This document shows positions 1-9,757 of a stretch of DNA of 30,722 nucleotides, in pieces. The number at the start of each line of letters is the position of its first letter. Within the stretch, counting starts at the first letter, position 1. Source of the stretch: CAZTUH01 sp964620485 (GTDB lineage: Bacteria > Pseudomonadota > Gammaproteobacteria > Burkholderiales > Burkholderiaceae_B). Location: positions 1 to 30,722 of the forward strand of contig CAZUGU010000001.1 of the NCBI GenBank assembly GCA_964620485.1. The letters run 5' to 3'. The position numbers were made by a program, and so were the translations under genes. The notes under the pieces were generated by a model. The model saw only the letters and a list, made by a program, of their open reading frames with translations, searched no databases and was not told the origin of the DNA.

Positions 1-320
1 AATATTGTTTAATAATTTTAAAATTAATTTTTAAGATCATATTTTATAAATACTATACTAGAAATTTTCCGATTCATCTCATAGAAATAAAAGTATTTTA
101 AGTAAAAATCTATTAATTGATAATGAATAAAGATCTTTTAAAGATATTTATTTTAATTCAGATTTAAATATTTAATATTTCTTAAAAAATGGTAATATGT
201 ACAGTAATTATTTGATTTAATCGCATGTTCTGAAAATAGTAAAATTATTTATAAAATGAAATATGAAATTAAGATTCATATTTTTTATGTATTTCAAATT
301 CTTTCCAAGAAATAAATATT
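1..320. other. AT-rich spacer upstream of the aminotransferase gene
   Basis: No reading frame of useful length and no recognisable protein similarity was seen on either strand. The spacer is extremely AT-rich. The promoter of the downstream gene must lie here, but no convincing -35/-10 pair can be singled out in such composition. No clear Shine-Dalgarno sequence precedes the ATG at 321. Confidence 0.5.
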
Positions 321-1511
321 ATGGAATTTAAACAATTTAATATTAATAATTTAATGAATGTTACATCACGACCAGAAATAATGTTCATAAAAGGTCATGG
401 TTCATGGTTAGAAGATCATGATGGAAAGAAATATTTGGATTTTATTCAAGGTTGGGCAGTAAATTCTCTTGGACATTGTCCAGAAGAAATAAGGCTAGCC
501 TTAACTAATCAGTCTAATATGTTGATTAGTTTATCACCTGCTTTCTACAATATACCATCTTCTGAATTATCTTCTCGCCTAACTAATGCATCTTGTTTTG
601 ATCGTGTTTTTTTTACAAGCAGCGGAGCTGAAGCTAATGAAGGTGCTATTAAATTAGCTCGTAAATGGGGAAAAATAAAACGTGACGGTGCTTATAAAAT
701 TATTAGTATGAAAAATGGATTCCATGGTCGTACTTTAGCAACTATGTCTGCATCAGATAAATCAAACTGGGATAGAATTTTCGCACCAAAAGTTGAAGGT
801 TTTATGAAAGCTAAGATTAACGATTTGAGTTCAGTATCTCAATTAATAGATTCAGATACAGTTGCTATTATGTTAGAACCAGTACAAGGTGAAGGAGGTG
901 TTATACCTGCCAAAAAGGAATTTATGCAAGGAATTCGTTTATTAGCTAATCAACATAACCTATTATTTATAGTAGATGAAATACAGACTGGTATGGGAAG
1001 AACTGGAACTATGTTTGCTTACCAACAATCTGGAGTCATCCCAGATATAATGACATTGGGTAAAGGTTTAGGTGGTGGAGTTCCACTAGCTGCTTTGTTA
1101 GCACGGGAAGAGGTTTGTGTTTTTGAGAATGGAGATCAGGGCGGTACATATAGTGGTAATCCTATATGTACCGCTGCAGGCCTTGCTGTGTTTGATACAT
1201 TAAATTCACCAGATTTTTTACAATCTGTGAAAGATCGTTCAAAACAACTTTCTGATGGATTGCATAATTTAGCGCTAAAATGGAAATTTATAGGAGAACG
1301 GGGGCTAGGTTTGTTACGTGTACTAATCTTAGATCGTGATGATGGACAAGAAATTACCAAAAAAGCTTTAAATCTTCAACCAAATGGCTTATTACTTAAT
1401 TCTCCACAACCTAATTTACTGCGTTTTATGCCAGCTTTAAATGTTTCACAAGAAACAATAATACATATGTTAGAGAGTCTAGATTGTGCAATTTCACAAG
1501 TGCGAATTTAA
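321..1511 (+). CDS. argD: Acetylornithine / succinyldiaminopimelate aminotransferase (ArgD family)
   Basis: A class-III, PLP-dependent aminotransferase of 396 residues, the usual ArgD length. The family converts N-acetylglutamate semialdehyde to N-acetylornithine in arginine synthesis; many members also act on N-succinyl-diaminopimelate in lysine/peptidoglycan synthesis. Visible hallmarks are SSGAEANEGA (about 99-109), which binds the PLP phosphate, NGFHGRTLA (132-140), the VDEIQTGMGRTG block (218-229) and the Schiff-base lysine in LGKGLGGG (K248). The frame is intact with no insertions. The next gene, dsbA, converges on it from the other strand, so it appears to be transcribed alone. Within the class-III family, ArgD/AstC/DapC-type activity cannot be separated from sequence; in a reduced genome one enzyme may serve both pathways (inference). 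Confidence 0.85.
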   Translation: MEFKQFNINNLMNVTSRPEIMFIKGHGSWLEDHDGKKYLDFIQGWAVNSLGHCPEEIRLALTNQSNMLISLSPAFYNIPSSELSSRLTNASCFDRVFFTSSGAEANEGAIKLARKWGKIKRDGAYKIISMKNGFHGRTLATMSASDKSNWDRIFAPKVEGFMKAKINDLSSVSQLIDSDTVAIMLEPVQGEGGVIPAKKEFMQGIRLLANQHNLLFIVDEIQTGMGRTGTMFAYQQSGVIPDIMTLGKGLGGGVPLAALLAREEVCVFENGDQGGTYSGNPICTAAGLAVFDTLNSPDFLQSVKDRSKQLSDGLHNLALKWKFIGERGLGLLRVLILDRDDGQEITKKALNLQPNGLLLNSPQPNLLRFMPALNVSQETIIHMLESLDCAISQVRI

Positions 1512-1882
1512 AGAAATCATATTACCTATTCATAATTAATTCTTATTTGAGATTTATCTTTATTATATAAAATTGTGTATTTTTAATAATTTTAGAAAAA
1601 ATTTAGCTTGCAAATTCTATTCTCTAATTAATAGAGTGTAACTATTAATATTCAATAAAAAATCGGGATATGGAAATAATTTTATTAATCTTGCATTTTA
1701 ATAACTACTGTAGAATTTATCGATTTTTAATAGAAACATATCAGTTGATTAATCTTACAATTGCTAATAAATTGCTAATAATTTGTAAAATTAATAGTTA
1801 TAAATCATTTAATAATATAATTATTGGAAATTTTAAATACTAATACGTTTTATAATTTTGATTTAATCTAGTTTTTAAAATC
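1512..1882. other. Convergent spacer between argD and dsbA
   Basis: This gene-free AT-rich spacer lies between two genes that end towards each other. It holds short repeated words such as two copies of attgctaataa near 1760-1785. I saw no GC-stem plus T-run terminator and no gene remains. Confidence 0.5.
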
Positions 1883-2515
1883 TTATTGTATTCTGATCAT
1901 AGAAATTAATTTATTAATTTCAGTTAACGTATTACCATAACTATTTCCAGCCATAGCAGGAGATGTTAGATACTTGCCGCCTACAGCAAACATCGGTATC
2001 TCATTAATTTTATAAGATTTTGTTAATTGATTTGCTCGTTTCACTTGGGCTTGAACACTAAAAGAGTCAAATATAGCATCAAACTTATTCAATTCCACTC
2101 CTTGAGAAACTATCCATTCTCTCATGTGTTTATTATCAAACAACCATTTGTTTTCTTTAAAAATAGCATGAAGTACTTTTGGATGTAAATCCAATCGATT
2201 CATTATTTGAAGTGTAAAATAAAAATATTGAGAAGGCCTCAATGTCGAATTGAATGCAATAGGGATCTTCTTTACAAGAATATCACTAGGAAGAGATTTA
2301 GACCATTCAGCTATCAGTGGTTCCATCTTAGCACAATGAGTACAAGCATAGGAAAAAAATACCAATACCTCAATTTTATCTGGAGTATCAGAATGTATAG
2401 GTGGATCTAACGTTATATAAGTTTGAGTTGCGTGACTGATGGTTGTAAAAACAGTGAATGAAATTAATATTATAAGATTCATTAAACACTTAAAAAACTT
2501 AAAAAAAATTAGCAC
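1883..2515 (-). CDS. dsbA: Thiol:disulfide interchange protein DsbA
   Basis: A periplasmic disulfide oxidase of the thioredoxin fold with a helical insertion. The N-terminus has two lysines followed by a hydrophobic stretch ending in TISHA|TQ, which reads as a Sec signal peptide. The active site is C58-T-H-C61 in FFSYACTHCAKMEP; the usual DsbA dipeptide is PH or EH, so Thr is a mild departure. The cis-proline loop is NEIPMFAVGGKYLTSPAMAG near the C-terminus. The length of 210 residues is normal. The frame opens with GTG at 2515; an ATG at 2482 is an alternative, but it would drop the positively charged n-region, so I prefer GTG. It follows argS on the same strand, as in free-living Burkholderiales. 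The SPOR-domain gene often found between them is not recognisable here. Confidence 0.88.
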   Translation of the reverse strand: MLIFFKFFKCLMNLIILISFTVFTTISHATQTYITLDPPIHSDTPDKIEVLVFFSYACTHCAKMEPLIAEWSKSLPSDILVKKIPIAFNSTLRPSQYFYFTLQIMNRLDLHPKVLHAIFKENKWLFDNKHMREWIVSQGVELNKFDAIFDSFSVQAQVKRANQLTKSYKINEIPMFAVGGKYLTSPAMAGNSYGNTLTEINKLISMIRIQ

Positions 2516-2875
2516 TGCAATTATCCTAATTGAAAGAATATTTCAAATGAATATAAACTTCATAATTTTAATAATAACGATAAAAAGATAAATTTTAGTT
2601 ACACACGCATTATAGATATCTAATATGTAACAAATTTATTAGAAAAGCAGTAAAATTTTGGTTATTAAATAAATAAATAAAAAACTGGAATTTGTTTTTT
2701 TATATTACTAATACAATAAAGAATAAAATAAGACTATAAAATTTCCAATGTAGATTAAATTATGCATTTCACTATGATAGTGAAATTTTTAAATCGAACT
2801 TTCAATATTGATCTTATTAAGATCAGGATATATGGTTTGTTTTGCGAAATTTATCTGATTGCCAGCTTATATCTT
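2516..2875. other. Spacer between argS and dsbA, no gene seen
   Basis: In many free-living Burkholderiales a SPOR-domain gene sits between argS and dsbA. Here only about 360 AT-rich bases remain, without a readable remnant. The one visible structure is a small hairpin, TTTCACTA-TGA-TAGTGAAA, near 2767-2788. It could end argS transcripts, but it has no GC core and no clear T-run. Confidence 0.45.
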
Positions 2876-4567
2876 TTACATTTGTTCAGGTGCAGAAATA
2901 CCTATTAGTGTCAAACCATTAAATAATACTTGACGTATTGCTTTTGCTAAGCGTAATCGAGCTAATTTCAAATTCATATCATTAACCAATATGTGTTCTG
3001 TAGTATACCAAGTATGAAAATTCGATGCAAAATTACGTAACCAAATAGCTATGTTATTTGGAGATAAATTATATGCCGATTGTTTTACCACATAAGGAAA
3101 TTCAGATAAATTTCGCAAGATTTTCAATTCTAATGAAGAAGATAAAAAATGGATATCTGCTTTAAAAATTTGCTCATCGGATATACCTGATTTCTTAATC
3201 ATAGAACAGATTCGAGCATGAGCATACTGTATATAGTAGACTGGATTTTCCTCATGTTTAGAAAGAGCTAAATCTATATCAAATACAAATTCGGTATCTG
3301 ATCGCCTCTGTATCAAAAAGTAACGCGCTGCATCTAGTCCTACTAGATCAATCAATTCACGCATTGTAATGTATCCACCTGAACGTTTTGATATCTTTAT
3401 TTCTTTTCCATTCTGGATAATTTTAACCATTCTATGTAGAACATAGGTCGGATAATTTTTAGGTATATTTTCATTTAATGCTTGCAGACCTGCTCGAACA
3501 CGTGCAATAGTACCATGGTGATCGCTTCCTTGAATATTAATAGCAGATTGAAAACCACGCTCCCATTTAGTCTTATGATAGGCAACATCGGGAACAAAAT
3601 ATGTATGAGTACCATCGCTCTTTTTAATGACACGGTCTTTATCATCACCAGTTCCAAGTATTGTCGTACGAAGCCACAATGCATTATCAAATTTATAAGT
3701 ATAACCATTATCTATAAAAGTTTGTATTGTAGAATTGACTAGACCATCTGTATATAAGGAACTTTCTAAATAATAATTGTCAAATGTAATACCAAAATAT
3801 TTCAAATCTAAATCTTGCTCACAACGCAAATACGCAACAGAAAATTCTCTTATATCATCAAGATTATGTACATTTCCACTTGCTGTAATATATCTATCAT
3901 TATGTATCTGAATGGATTTTTTTTGTAGAAAATCATTAGCAATTTCAGAAATATAATCACCTTTATATCCATCAATTGGATACATTGGGGAATCAATACT
4001 TAATCCAAGTGCACGTGCCTGCACACTAATGACTAGATTTTTTATTTGATTTCCAGAATCGTTATAATAAAACTCTCGAGTGACATCCCAACCACATGCA
4101 TCATATAAACGACATATTACGTCACCTAAGACTGCTTGACGTGCATGACCAATATGCAATGGCCCTGTTGGATTTGCAGAAACAAATTCTATCAGAATTT
4201 TTTTCTGCATTCTGGGATAGTAACCATAAAAATTACCCTGATCTTCTATTACACTGATAACTTCAAGCCTTGAATTTGCTTTGATATAGAAGTTAATAAA
4301 TCCTGGTTTAGCAATTTTAATCTCTTCAACCAGTTCATTTATTTTGTAATCAGATCTTAGAAGATTAACAATATCTTTAGCTATTTTATAAGAATCTTCT
4401 TTGACATATCTTGCTAATTGCATAGCAACATTTGTTGAAATATCTCCATGTAAAGACAATTTTGGATATTCGAAATAAACATTTGGAAACCATTTTTTAT
4501 TTGGAATATATTTTTTTACGGCAAAACTAACCAATGATTTAAGTTGTTTCGTTTGTATAGGAAGCAT
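2876..4567 (-). CDS. argS: Arginyl-tRNA synthetase
   Basis: A class-Ia aminoacyl-tRNA synthetase of 563 residues that charges tRNA-Arg with arginine in the cytosol. An N-terminal Arg-tRNA-synthetase additional domain (about 1-90) precedes the catalytic core. The ATP-binding HIGH motif is intact in PTGPLHIGHARQAVLGDV (138-141). The KMSKS-like loop reads KISKRSGGYITMREL, the form usual in ArgS. The C-terminal DALR anticodon-binding domain begins near NPVYYIQYAHARICSM. The family is 560-590 residues, so the protein is complete. It starts at ATG 4567 and is followed by dsbA on the same strand. This is an essential gene and shows no sign of decay. Confidence 0.96.
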   Translation of the reverse strand: MLPIQTKQLKSLVSFAVKKYIPNKKWFPNVYFEYPKLSLHGDISTNVAMQLARYVKEDSYKIAKDIVNLLRSDYKINELVEEIKIAKPGFINFYIKANSRLEVISVIEDQGNFYGYYPRMQKKILIEFVSANPTGPLHIGHARQAVLGDVICRLYDACGWDVTREFYYNDSGNQIKNLVISVQARALGLSIDSPMYPIDGYKGDYISEIANDFLQKKSIQIHNDRYITASGNVHNLDDIREFSVAYLRCEQDLDLKYFGITFDNYYLESSLYTDGLVNSTIQTFIDNGYTYKFDNALWLRTTILGTGDDKDRVIKKSDGTHTYFVPDVAYHKTKWERGFQSAINIQGSDHHGTIARVRAGLQALNENIPKNYPTYVLHRMVKIIQNGKEIKISKRSGGYITMRELIDLVGLDAARYFLIQRRSDTEFVFDIDLALSKHEENPVYYIQYAHARICSMIKKSGISDEQIFKADIHFLSSSLELKILRNLSEFPYVVKQSAYNLSPNNIAIWLRNFASNFHTWYTTEHILVNDMNLKLARLRLAKAIRQVLFNGLTLIGISAPEQM

Positions 4568-4811
4568 TTAATTAAAAAAGAGAAAATTTAACTTTATTAT
4601 ACTGTTAGTTGATTAGTTTAATTCGCTATAACTAATCAATTCTAATCAATTTAGAACTGATTAGAATTTCTTTAGAATAATCTAAAAATAAGGATTTAAA
4701 TATTATGAAATATCTAATCATATAAGAAAGATTCAATACAAATTTACAGAACTAAATAGGATTGTTATAAAATATAAATATTTTCTAATTCAATATGAAA
4801 TTAGATTTTTT
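4568..4811. promoter_or_regulatory. Spacer between leuA and argS with a small inverted repeat
   Basis: This 244-base spacer must carry the argS promoter and the end of the leuA transcript. It holds a 9-bp inverted repeat TTCTAATCA / TGATTAGAA (4640-4648 and 4658-4666) inside a cluster of repeated TAATCAAT words. I cannot say whether it is an operator, a weak terminator or chance in AT-rich DNA. Confidence 0.3.
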
Positions 4812-6518
4812 TTAAATGATCTTTTTGCTCATTTCATATTCGGAGATATTATTTTTTTCAAGTTGACGATTAATTGCACTTAAAACTGCTTGGAACGATG
4901 CAGTTACGATATCGCTATCAATTCCAACACCAAAACCAGTATTTGTATTAAAAATACGTAATCCGACATAGCAAGCCGCTCGTGTATCAGTTCCAGAACC
5001 AATTGCATGTTCGTGATAATCTGTAATGGTAATTGGAAGATTCACAGCTGAAACAAAAGCTGAAATAGCACCATCACCATGACCACTAATTATGCGATGT
5101 GTACCTTTATATTCCAATTCACCCTTAATATTGCAATTCTGATTTGCATTTTTATTAGGACTTCCATCAATAGAATGACGAATTAAACGCCATGGATAAT
5201 ACTTTTCTAAATATTCTGATCGGAATATTGAATACACCTGATTAGGTGTTACTTCACAACCGGTTTTATCAGTAATATGCTTAATTACATTGCTAAATTC
5301 AATTAATAAACGACGAGGTAAAATTAAGCCATGTTCTTGTTCCAACAAATATGCTATTCCACCTTTACCAGATTGGCTATTAACGCGAATAACTGCATCA
5401 TAACTTCGACCAAGATCAGCTGGATCAATTGTTAGATAAGGTACTTCCCATATTGATGTAGGTCGATTTTTTGATAAGCCTTTTTTGATTGCATCTTGGT
5501 GAGAACCAGAAAATGCTGTAAAAACCATATCACCAGCATATGGATGTCTGGGATGCACAGGTAACTGATTACAATATTCAACACAACGGCGAGCGTCATC
5601 AATATTTGAAAAATCTAAATTTGGTGAAATACCTTGCGTGTAAAGATTTAATGCAAGTGTTACTAGATCAACATTACCTGTTCGTTCACCACCACCAAAT
5701 AAACAACCTTCAATACGGTCAGCTCCTGCCATTAAACCAAATTCTGCAGCAGCTATCGCTGTTCCTCGATCATTATGTGGATGAACACTTAATATTATTT
5801 TGTCACGGTTTTCTAGATTTCTATGCATCCATTCTATTTGATCAGCATATATATTAGGAGTAGTAGATTCTATCGTTGCAGGTAAATTTAATATTATTTT
5901 ATTTTTTAAAGTTGGTTCCCAAGTTTCCGAAACTGCATTTGATATTTCTAATGCAAATTTAGGTTCAGTTGTACTAAAAACTTCAGGAGAGTATTCATAA
6001 TTCCATTTTGTTTCATGAAACCTAGCAATATGCTCTTTTACTAACGAGGTACCAGTAATTGCAATATTTTTGATCTGGCTAGTCTTCATATTAAAGACTA
6101 TTTTTCGAAAAGCTGGTGCACAAGCATTATATAAGTGAATTGTAGCTTGTTTAGCACCAGCTACAGCTTCTACAGTGCGCTTTATCAAATCAGCGCGTGA
6201 TTGTGTTAAAACGATTATAGTAACATCTTCCGGAATACGATCTTCATCTATTAAACTTCGTACAAAATTAAAATCAGTCTGCGAAGCAGCAGGAAAACCT
6301 ACTTCAATTTCTTTGAAGCCAATTTTAATTAGTTGTTTAAAGAAACGAAGTTTCCGTTCTATATTCATAGGTTCAATTAGAGACTGATTACCATCACGCA
6401 AATCAGTACTCATCCAAATTGGTGCTTTTTTAATTCGATTGCTAGGCCAAGTTCTTTCGGAATAATCACGTTCAAAAGGAAAAAACGATACGTATTTTTT
6501 AGATGGATCTGCAAGCAT
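4812..6518 (-). CDS. leuA: 2-isopropylmalate synthase, long type
   Basis: The first committed enzyme of leucine synthesis: acetyl-CoA plus 2-oxoisovalerate gives 2-isopropylmalate. The 568-residue form with the N-terminal FPFERDYSERTWPSN segment is the LeuA type 2 class common in Burkholderiales and actinobacteria rather than the roughly 520-residue enteric type. The HMGL-like TIM barrel starts at WMSTDLRDGNQSL (36-47), which has the catalytic Arg and metal-binding Asp. The metal-binding HPHNDRGTA follows, then GGGERTGNVDLV and the AFSGSHQDAIKKG segment. The C-terminal LeuA regulatory domain (feedback inhibition by leucine) is present, with GSGTDTRAACYVG. The gene is isolated. A 1.6-kb spacer separates it from the divergent Nif3-like gene, and no leader-peptide attenuator with a leucine run was seen. 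Confidence 0.94.
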   Translation of the reverse strand: MLADPSKKYVSFFPFERDYSERTWPSNRIKKAPIWMSTDLRDGNQSLIEPMNIERKLRFFKQLIKIGFKEIEVGFPAASQTDFNFVRSLIDEDRIPEDVTIIVLTQSRADLIKRTVEAVAGAKQATIHLYNACAPAFRKIVFNMKTSQIKNIAITGTSLVKEHIARFHETKWNYEYSPEVFSTTEPKFALEISNAVSETWEPTLKNKIILNLPATIESTTPNIYADQIEWMHRNLENRDKIILSVHPHNDRGTAIAAAEFGLMAGADRIEGCLFGGGERTGNVDLVTLALNLYTQGISPNLDFSNIDDARRCVEYCNQLPVHPRHPYAGDMVFTAFSGSHQDAIKKGLSKNRPTSIWEVPYLTIDPADLGRSYDAVIRVNSQSGKGGIAYLLEQEHGLILPRRLLIEFSNVIKHITDKTGCEVTPNQVYSIFRSEYLEKYYPWRLIRHSIDGSPNKNANQNCNIKGELEYKGTHRIISGHGDGAISAFVSAVNLPITITDYHEHAIGSGTDTRAACYVGLRIFNTNTGFGVGIDSDIVTASFQAVLSAINRQLEKNNISEYEMSKKII

Positions 6519-6838
6519 TATTTTATCTCTTAATTTGCTTCCATTATAAAATTGGATAGATTTATATTATAAATATAAAGAGTTTATATTTCAATTTTAA
6601 AAAGATAGTTAATAATGAAATTATTTATTGTTTTTTTATAGAAAACCATAAAAAACTAAAACATATGACATCAATATAAGAATTTTTTATTAATTTTACT
6701 AATAGTTAAAAATATACTTATCAAGCATTTGAAAAATGAAAAGAAATTTTAGATTTATAATTTAATTTCAGAGTTTGATGATAAAATATATCAATCTTAA
6801 TTCTATAACCAAAAATTGGTCAATACTTAAATTTGTTG

Positions 6839-6902
6839 TTAATCTCCAACGTCAGGCAATCAGTACTTTACAAAGTACTGATTGCCTGACGTTGGAGATT
6901 AA
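6839..6902. repeat. 31-bp perfect inverted repeat with 2-base centre
   Basis: The arms are TTAATCTCCAACGTCAGGCA... (6839-6869) and its exact reverse complement (6872-6902), separated only by AC. The arms are clearly richer in G and C than the flanks. The element lies between divergently transcribed genes, so a transcription terminator is not expected at this place. The arm sequence is not shared with the other hairpins of the window, which argues against a REP-like family or a mobile element end. Confidence 0.9.
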
Positions 6903-7061
6903 TTAAAGTATAAATAACTAATATTTATTTAGAATTGGATTGAATAATTATTTCTTGAGTTTTTTAAAAATTTCTTATCTTCAAGCATTGAAATATCATT
7001 AAAAGTAATTCAAAATAAAAAATTTTATCAATTTTAATCTAAAGATTATCTAATCTTGCTT

Positions 7062-7115
7062 TTTATTTTTTATTTTTTGAACTCTATATTTATTTTTTAT
7101 TTTTTGAACTCTATA
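7062..7115. repeat. Perfect tandem duplication, 2 x 27 bp
   Basis: Two head-to-tail copies of a 27-base unit, 7062-7088 and 7089-7115. The unit is two T6 tracts followed by GAACTCTATA. The copies are identical, so the duplication is recent or the array is unstable. Confidence 0.9.
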
Positions 7116-7766
7116 TATTATAATATGTGAACGATTAATACGTGAATAGTATATTAACTAGTACGTAGTATAGAATTATCTATTTGATATAAAAATACCA
7201 ATATTCCACTATTGTTTGATTTATCTTGATTGAACATAACTTCACACTATGCAAAGAATTAAAAAACATAATATTTTCTATAAAATAGAATAAAGCAAAA
7301 TAATCAATCCTTCATAAGAATTTTATTTATAAAAATGTCAATATCACCTCATTTTATTTTATTTAATATATCTACTTTATTTTATTTATATATCTACTAA
7401 ATAGATTTCAGATATTTTAAATTATTTAAATAATAAAATTGTGATTAAATTTACCATAAATTATGATTCTTATTTTTTCTAATATCTTTGATATCTTAAT
7501 AAGTAAAAGTTCCAGAATTTTTAATATATATCAGAAAAGAAAAATGAACTGTTAGCTTGTCAAGCTTAATCATTTTAACAATAAAGTTCAGTTCTATTAT
7601 GAATTTAAAATAATTGTGTTATTTTATGATTCTTTTTGCTTGACTGTAGAATCAATAGGATAGTCAAATGAAATAATATATTGTTTTAGATTAACAGATA
7701 AAAATTAAATAGACAGATTAGAAAAAATTTTGAATTTAATATGAATAAGTATTGGAATAATAAGAC

Positions 7767-7802
7767 GTTCTAATCATTTAGATTCATCAAAATGATTAGA
7801 AC
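7767..7802. repeat. 13-bp-arm hairpin in non-coding DNA
   Basis: GTTCTAATCATTT (7767-7779) and its exact reverse complement (7790-7802) enclose a 10-base loop. It sits in the leuA / Nif3-like divergent spacer. Function unknown. Confidence 0.75.
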
Positions 7803-8077
7803 TAATAAAATGTAAATGTACTTTTAACAAGTAAAAATATAGTGATTTTCCAAGTTATATTAATGAAATAAAGCAAAAAAATCTTAGATAACAATCTAAA
7901 TCTAAATTCAATAGAAATGTAAGTATTGTCTTTTTTTTTAATGTATTTAGCCTATGTTAAAATGAATTTTTCATTTATTTTCTGACTTGTATATCTATTT
8001 ATATTTTAAAATTTGATAGTAGATTTACTTAAGTATTCATCAGTTTATTAATTGATTAAATAACTATTTTATGAAAG

Positions 8078-8127
8078 ATTTTACATACTTGTTTAAATGA
8101 AGAATTACTTAGATAAGTATGTAAAAT
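8078..8127 (+). promoter_or_regulatory. 5' UTR inverted repeat before the Nif3-like gene
   Basis: ATTTTACATACTT (8078-8090) is repeated as its exact reverse complement at 8115-8127, ten bases before the start codon at 8137. If transcribed, the stem would approach or cover the ribosome-binding region, where no Shine-Dalgarno sequence is obvious. This could be an operator or an mRNA hairpin that limits translation; both are inference. Confidence 0.4.
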
Positions 8128-8136
8128 GGATAAAAA

Positions 8137-8916
8137 ATGAAATATATAAATATAAAGACATTAACAAATTGGTTAGATAATATCTTGCAAATAGAAAAAT
8201 TTAAAGATTATTGTCCAAATGGACTTCAAGTAGCCGGTAAGTCAAAAATTAGTCATATTGTCACAGGAGTTACTGCAAATGTAGCCTTAATAAATGCTGC
8301 TATAAAACAATATGCTGATGCCATACTTGTTCATCATGGATGGTTTTGGAAAAATGAAGATCCTAGAATATTAAATATCCAACGAAAACGTCTTGAATTA
8401 ACATTAAAAAATGATCTTAATGTACTTGCATATCATCTGCCATTGGATGCACATCCTACATTAGGAAATAATTTTCAATTTGCTAAAATCCTTAATTTAA
8501 ACCCAATTATTAATCAATTTGGAATGCCTATTACATATGGTCCGAATTCACTTATATGGATGGGATATAGTAATAGTTCTATTGATACGCTTGAAAAATT
8601 AGGTACGCATATTGATAATCAATTGAAACGTAAACCATTAATTATTGGTGATAATACACAAACTATTAATCGAATTGCTTGGTGTACTGGAGCAGCTCAA
8701 AATATGTTTTCTAACGCTATTGAAGCTGGCGCAGATGTATTTATAACAGGTGAAATTTCTGAACAAATTGTACATGTAGCTAGAGAAACAGGTATTAGTT
8801 TCATTAGCGCTGGACATCATGCAACTGAACGTTATGGTATAAAAGCATTGGGAAATGCAATTAATCAAGAATTTGGTATCTCGGTTAATTTTGTTGATAT
8901 ACAAAGTCCAGTATAG
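8137..8916 (+). CDS. Nif3 / DUF34 family dinuclear-metal protein (YbgI-like)
   Basis: A 259-residue member of the Nif3-like (NIF3/DUF34/YbgI) family, of the short E. coli YbgI type. Family members form hexameric toroids with a dimetal site; GTP cyclohydrolase-I-type-2 and metal-chaperone roles have been suggested, and the true function is unsettled. Metal-ligand motifs are visible: VHHGWFWKN (about 67-75), the AYHLPLDAHPTLGNN block (about 105-119) and SAGHHATERYGIKAL near the C-terminus. The NGLQV segment near residue 28 is also typical. The length is normal and the frame is intact. In Burkholderiales this gene sits directly before petABC. Here the pet genes behind it are ruined while this gene is kept, so its role must be separate from bc1. 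Confidence 0.88.
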   Translation: MKYINIKTLTNWLDNILQIEKFKDYCPNGLQVAGKSKISHIVTGVTANVALINAAIKQYADAILVHHGWFWKNEDPRILNIQRKRLELTLKNDLNVLAYHLPLDAHPTLGNNFQFAKILNLNPIINQFGMPITYGPNSLIWMGYSNSSIDTLEKLGTHIDNQLKRKPLIIGDNTQTINRIAWCTGAAQNMFSNAIEAGADVFITGEISEQIVHVARETGISFISAGHHATERYGIKALGNAINQEFGISVNFVDIQSPV

Positions 8917-9129
8917 TTATACTGATCAAAATTCATTGATATTGCTATTTTTAAATTTAATTTCTACTATAGATGAGTTTTTTTATTTATATATTTTAAA
9001 TAATTCATAAAATGATAAATACATAATAACAAATGTAAGTTAAATATCTAACAATCTCTATCTAATAAATTAAGTATCTTTTAAAACTATTATAGAATAT
9101 TTTAAAATAGCAACTCATATAGGATATAT

Positions 9130-9757
9130 TGATATATCGAAAAACACGATATTGAAACAAAACTCGATCTTCCTTTTGATCTGTTGCATCAATTATTATT
9201 GAAAAGTACTACTGTATTAGGAAATACAGCTAGTATTTTACAAAAATTTCTATTTTTAAATACACCTTTTCTCATCAGATCTGATGAAAGTCTCTTATGA
9301 TCCTATTGAATTCGAATTTGGTGATTTAAAATCAGGTCAAATGAAAATAATAATATGGCAAAGGGAAACCTGTTTGGATTTTCTATTGCTTACAATAACA
9401 ATCGGATTCTATTTGTTTACAAAATTCTAAAATGGCTGATTCAAATTTAAAACATTCTCGTTTTACTCCTCGTTATACTAAAAATAGATACTGTTCGATT
9501 AAATCAAAATATCTAGTTTGTATAAGAATTTGTATTCATTTAGGTTATTCGCTTTCGATATATTAAAGTAGATGAATCAATTAGATCAGAGCTTCTTAAA
9601 GATTGGAAAAGAGGATTTTTCTGTCTATGTCATGGATCAATCTTTGATTTAACCAGATCGCTTATTTAAAAATAAGCCTGCACTAGATAATTTTGAGATT
9701 CCTTTACACAAATATTTAGGAAGTACTCGTATTCTTATAGGATTTGATGAGGATTAA
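9130..9757 (+). pseudogene. petA: Remnant of petA, Rieske iron-sulfur protein of cytochrome bc1
   Basis: No open frame survives, but Rieske segments are readable across shifting frames. GDLKSGQM (near 9320) and PVWIFY (near 9370) match the first beta strands. HSRFTP..TKN..YCSIKSKYLV precedes the cluster site. DW-RGFFCLCHGSIFDL (near 9599-9640) is the second cluster box, followed by KNKPALDN and KYLGSTRILIGFDED. The first cluster box, CTHLGC in functional proteins, reads C-I-H-L-G-Y because TAT stands at 9546-9548, so one ligand or disulfide cysteine is lost. Several frameshifts and stops confirm inactivity. Position after the Nif3-like gene and before petB and petC remains fits the ancestral operon. 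The limits are approximate. Confidence 0.88.

Larger units (their letters stand above)
6519..8136. other. Long divergent spacer between leuA and the Nif3-like gene
   Basis: About 1.6 kb without a supported gene. Both strands are full of stops and I recognised no protein remains. It holds a long hairpin (6839-6902), a perfect 27-bp tandem duplication (7062-7115), a 13-bp-arm hairpin (7767-7802) and a 13-bp-arm hairpin just before the next gene (8078-8127). The length suggests erosion of one or more former genes, but their identity is gone. Confidence 0.5.

Noticed and set aside
5540..5857. 105-codon open frame on the plus strand inside leuA
   Set aside because: It is fully covered by the conserved leuA gene on the other strand, has no family resemblance and no ribosome-binding site; it is a shadow frame.
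6839..6902. Insertion-sequence end or REP element
   Set aside because: There is no transposase remnant, no target duplication and no second copy of the arm sequence in the window.
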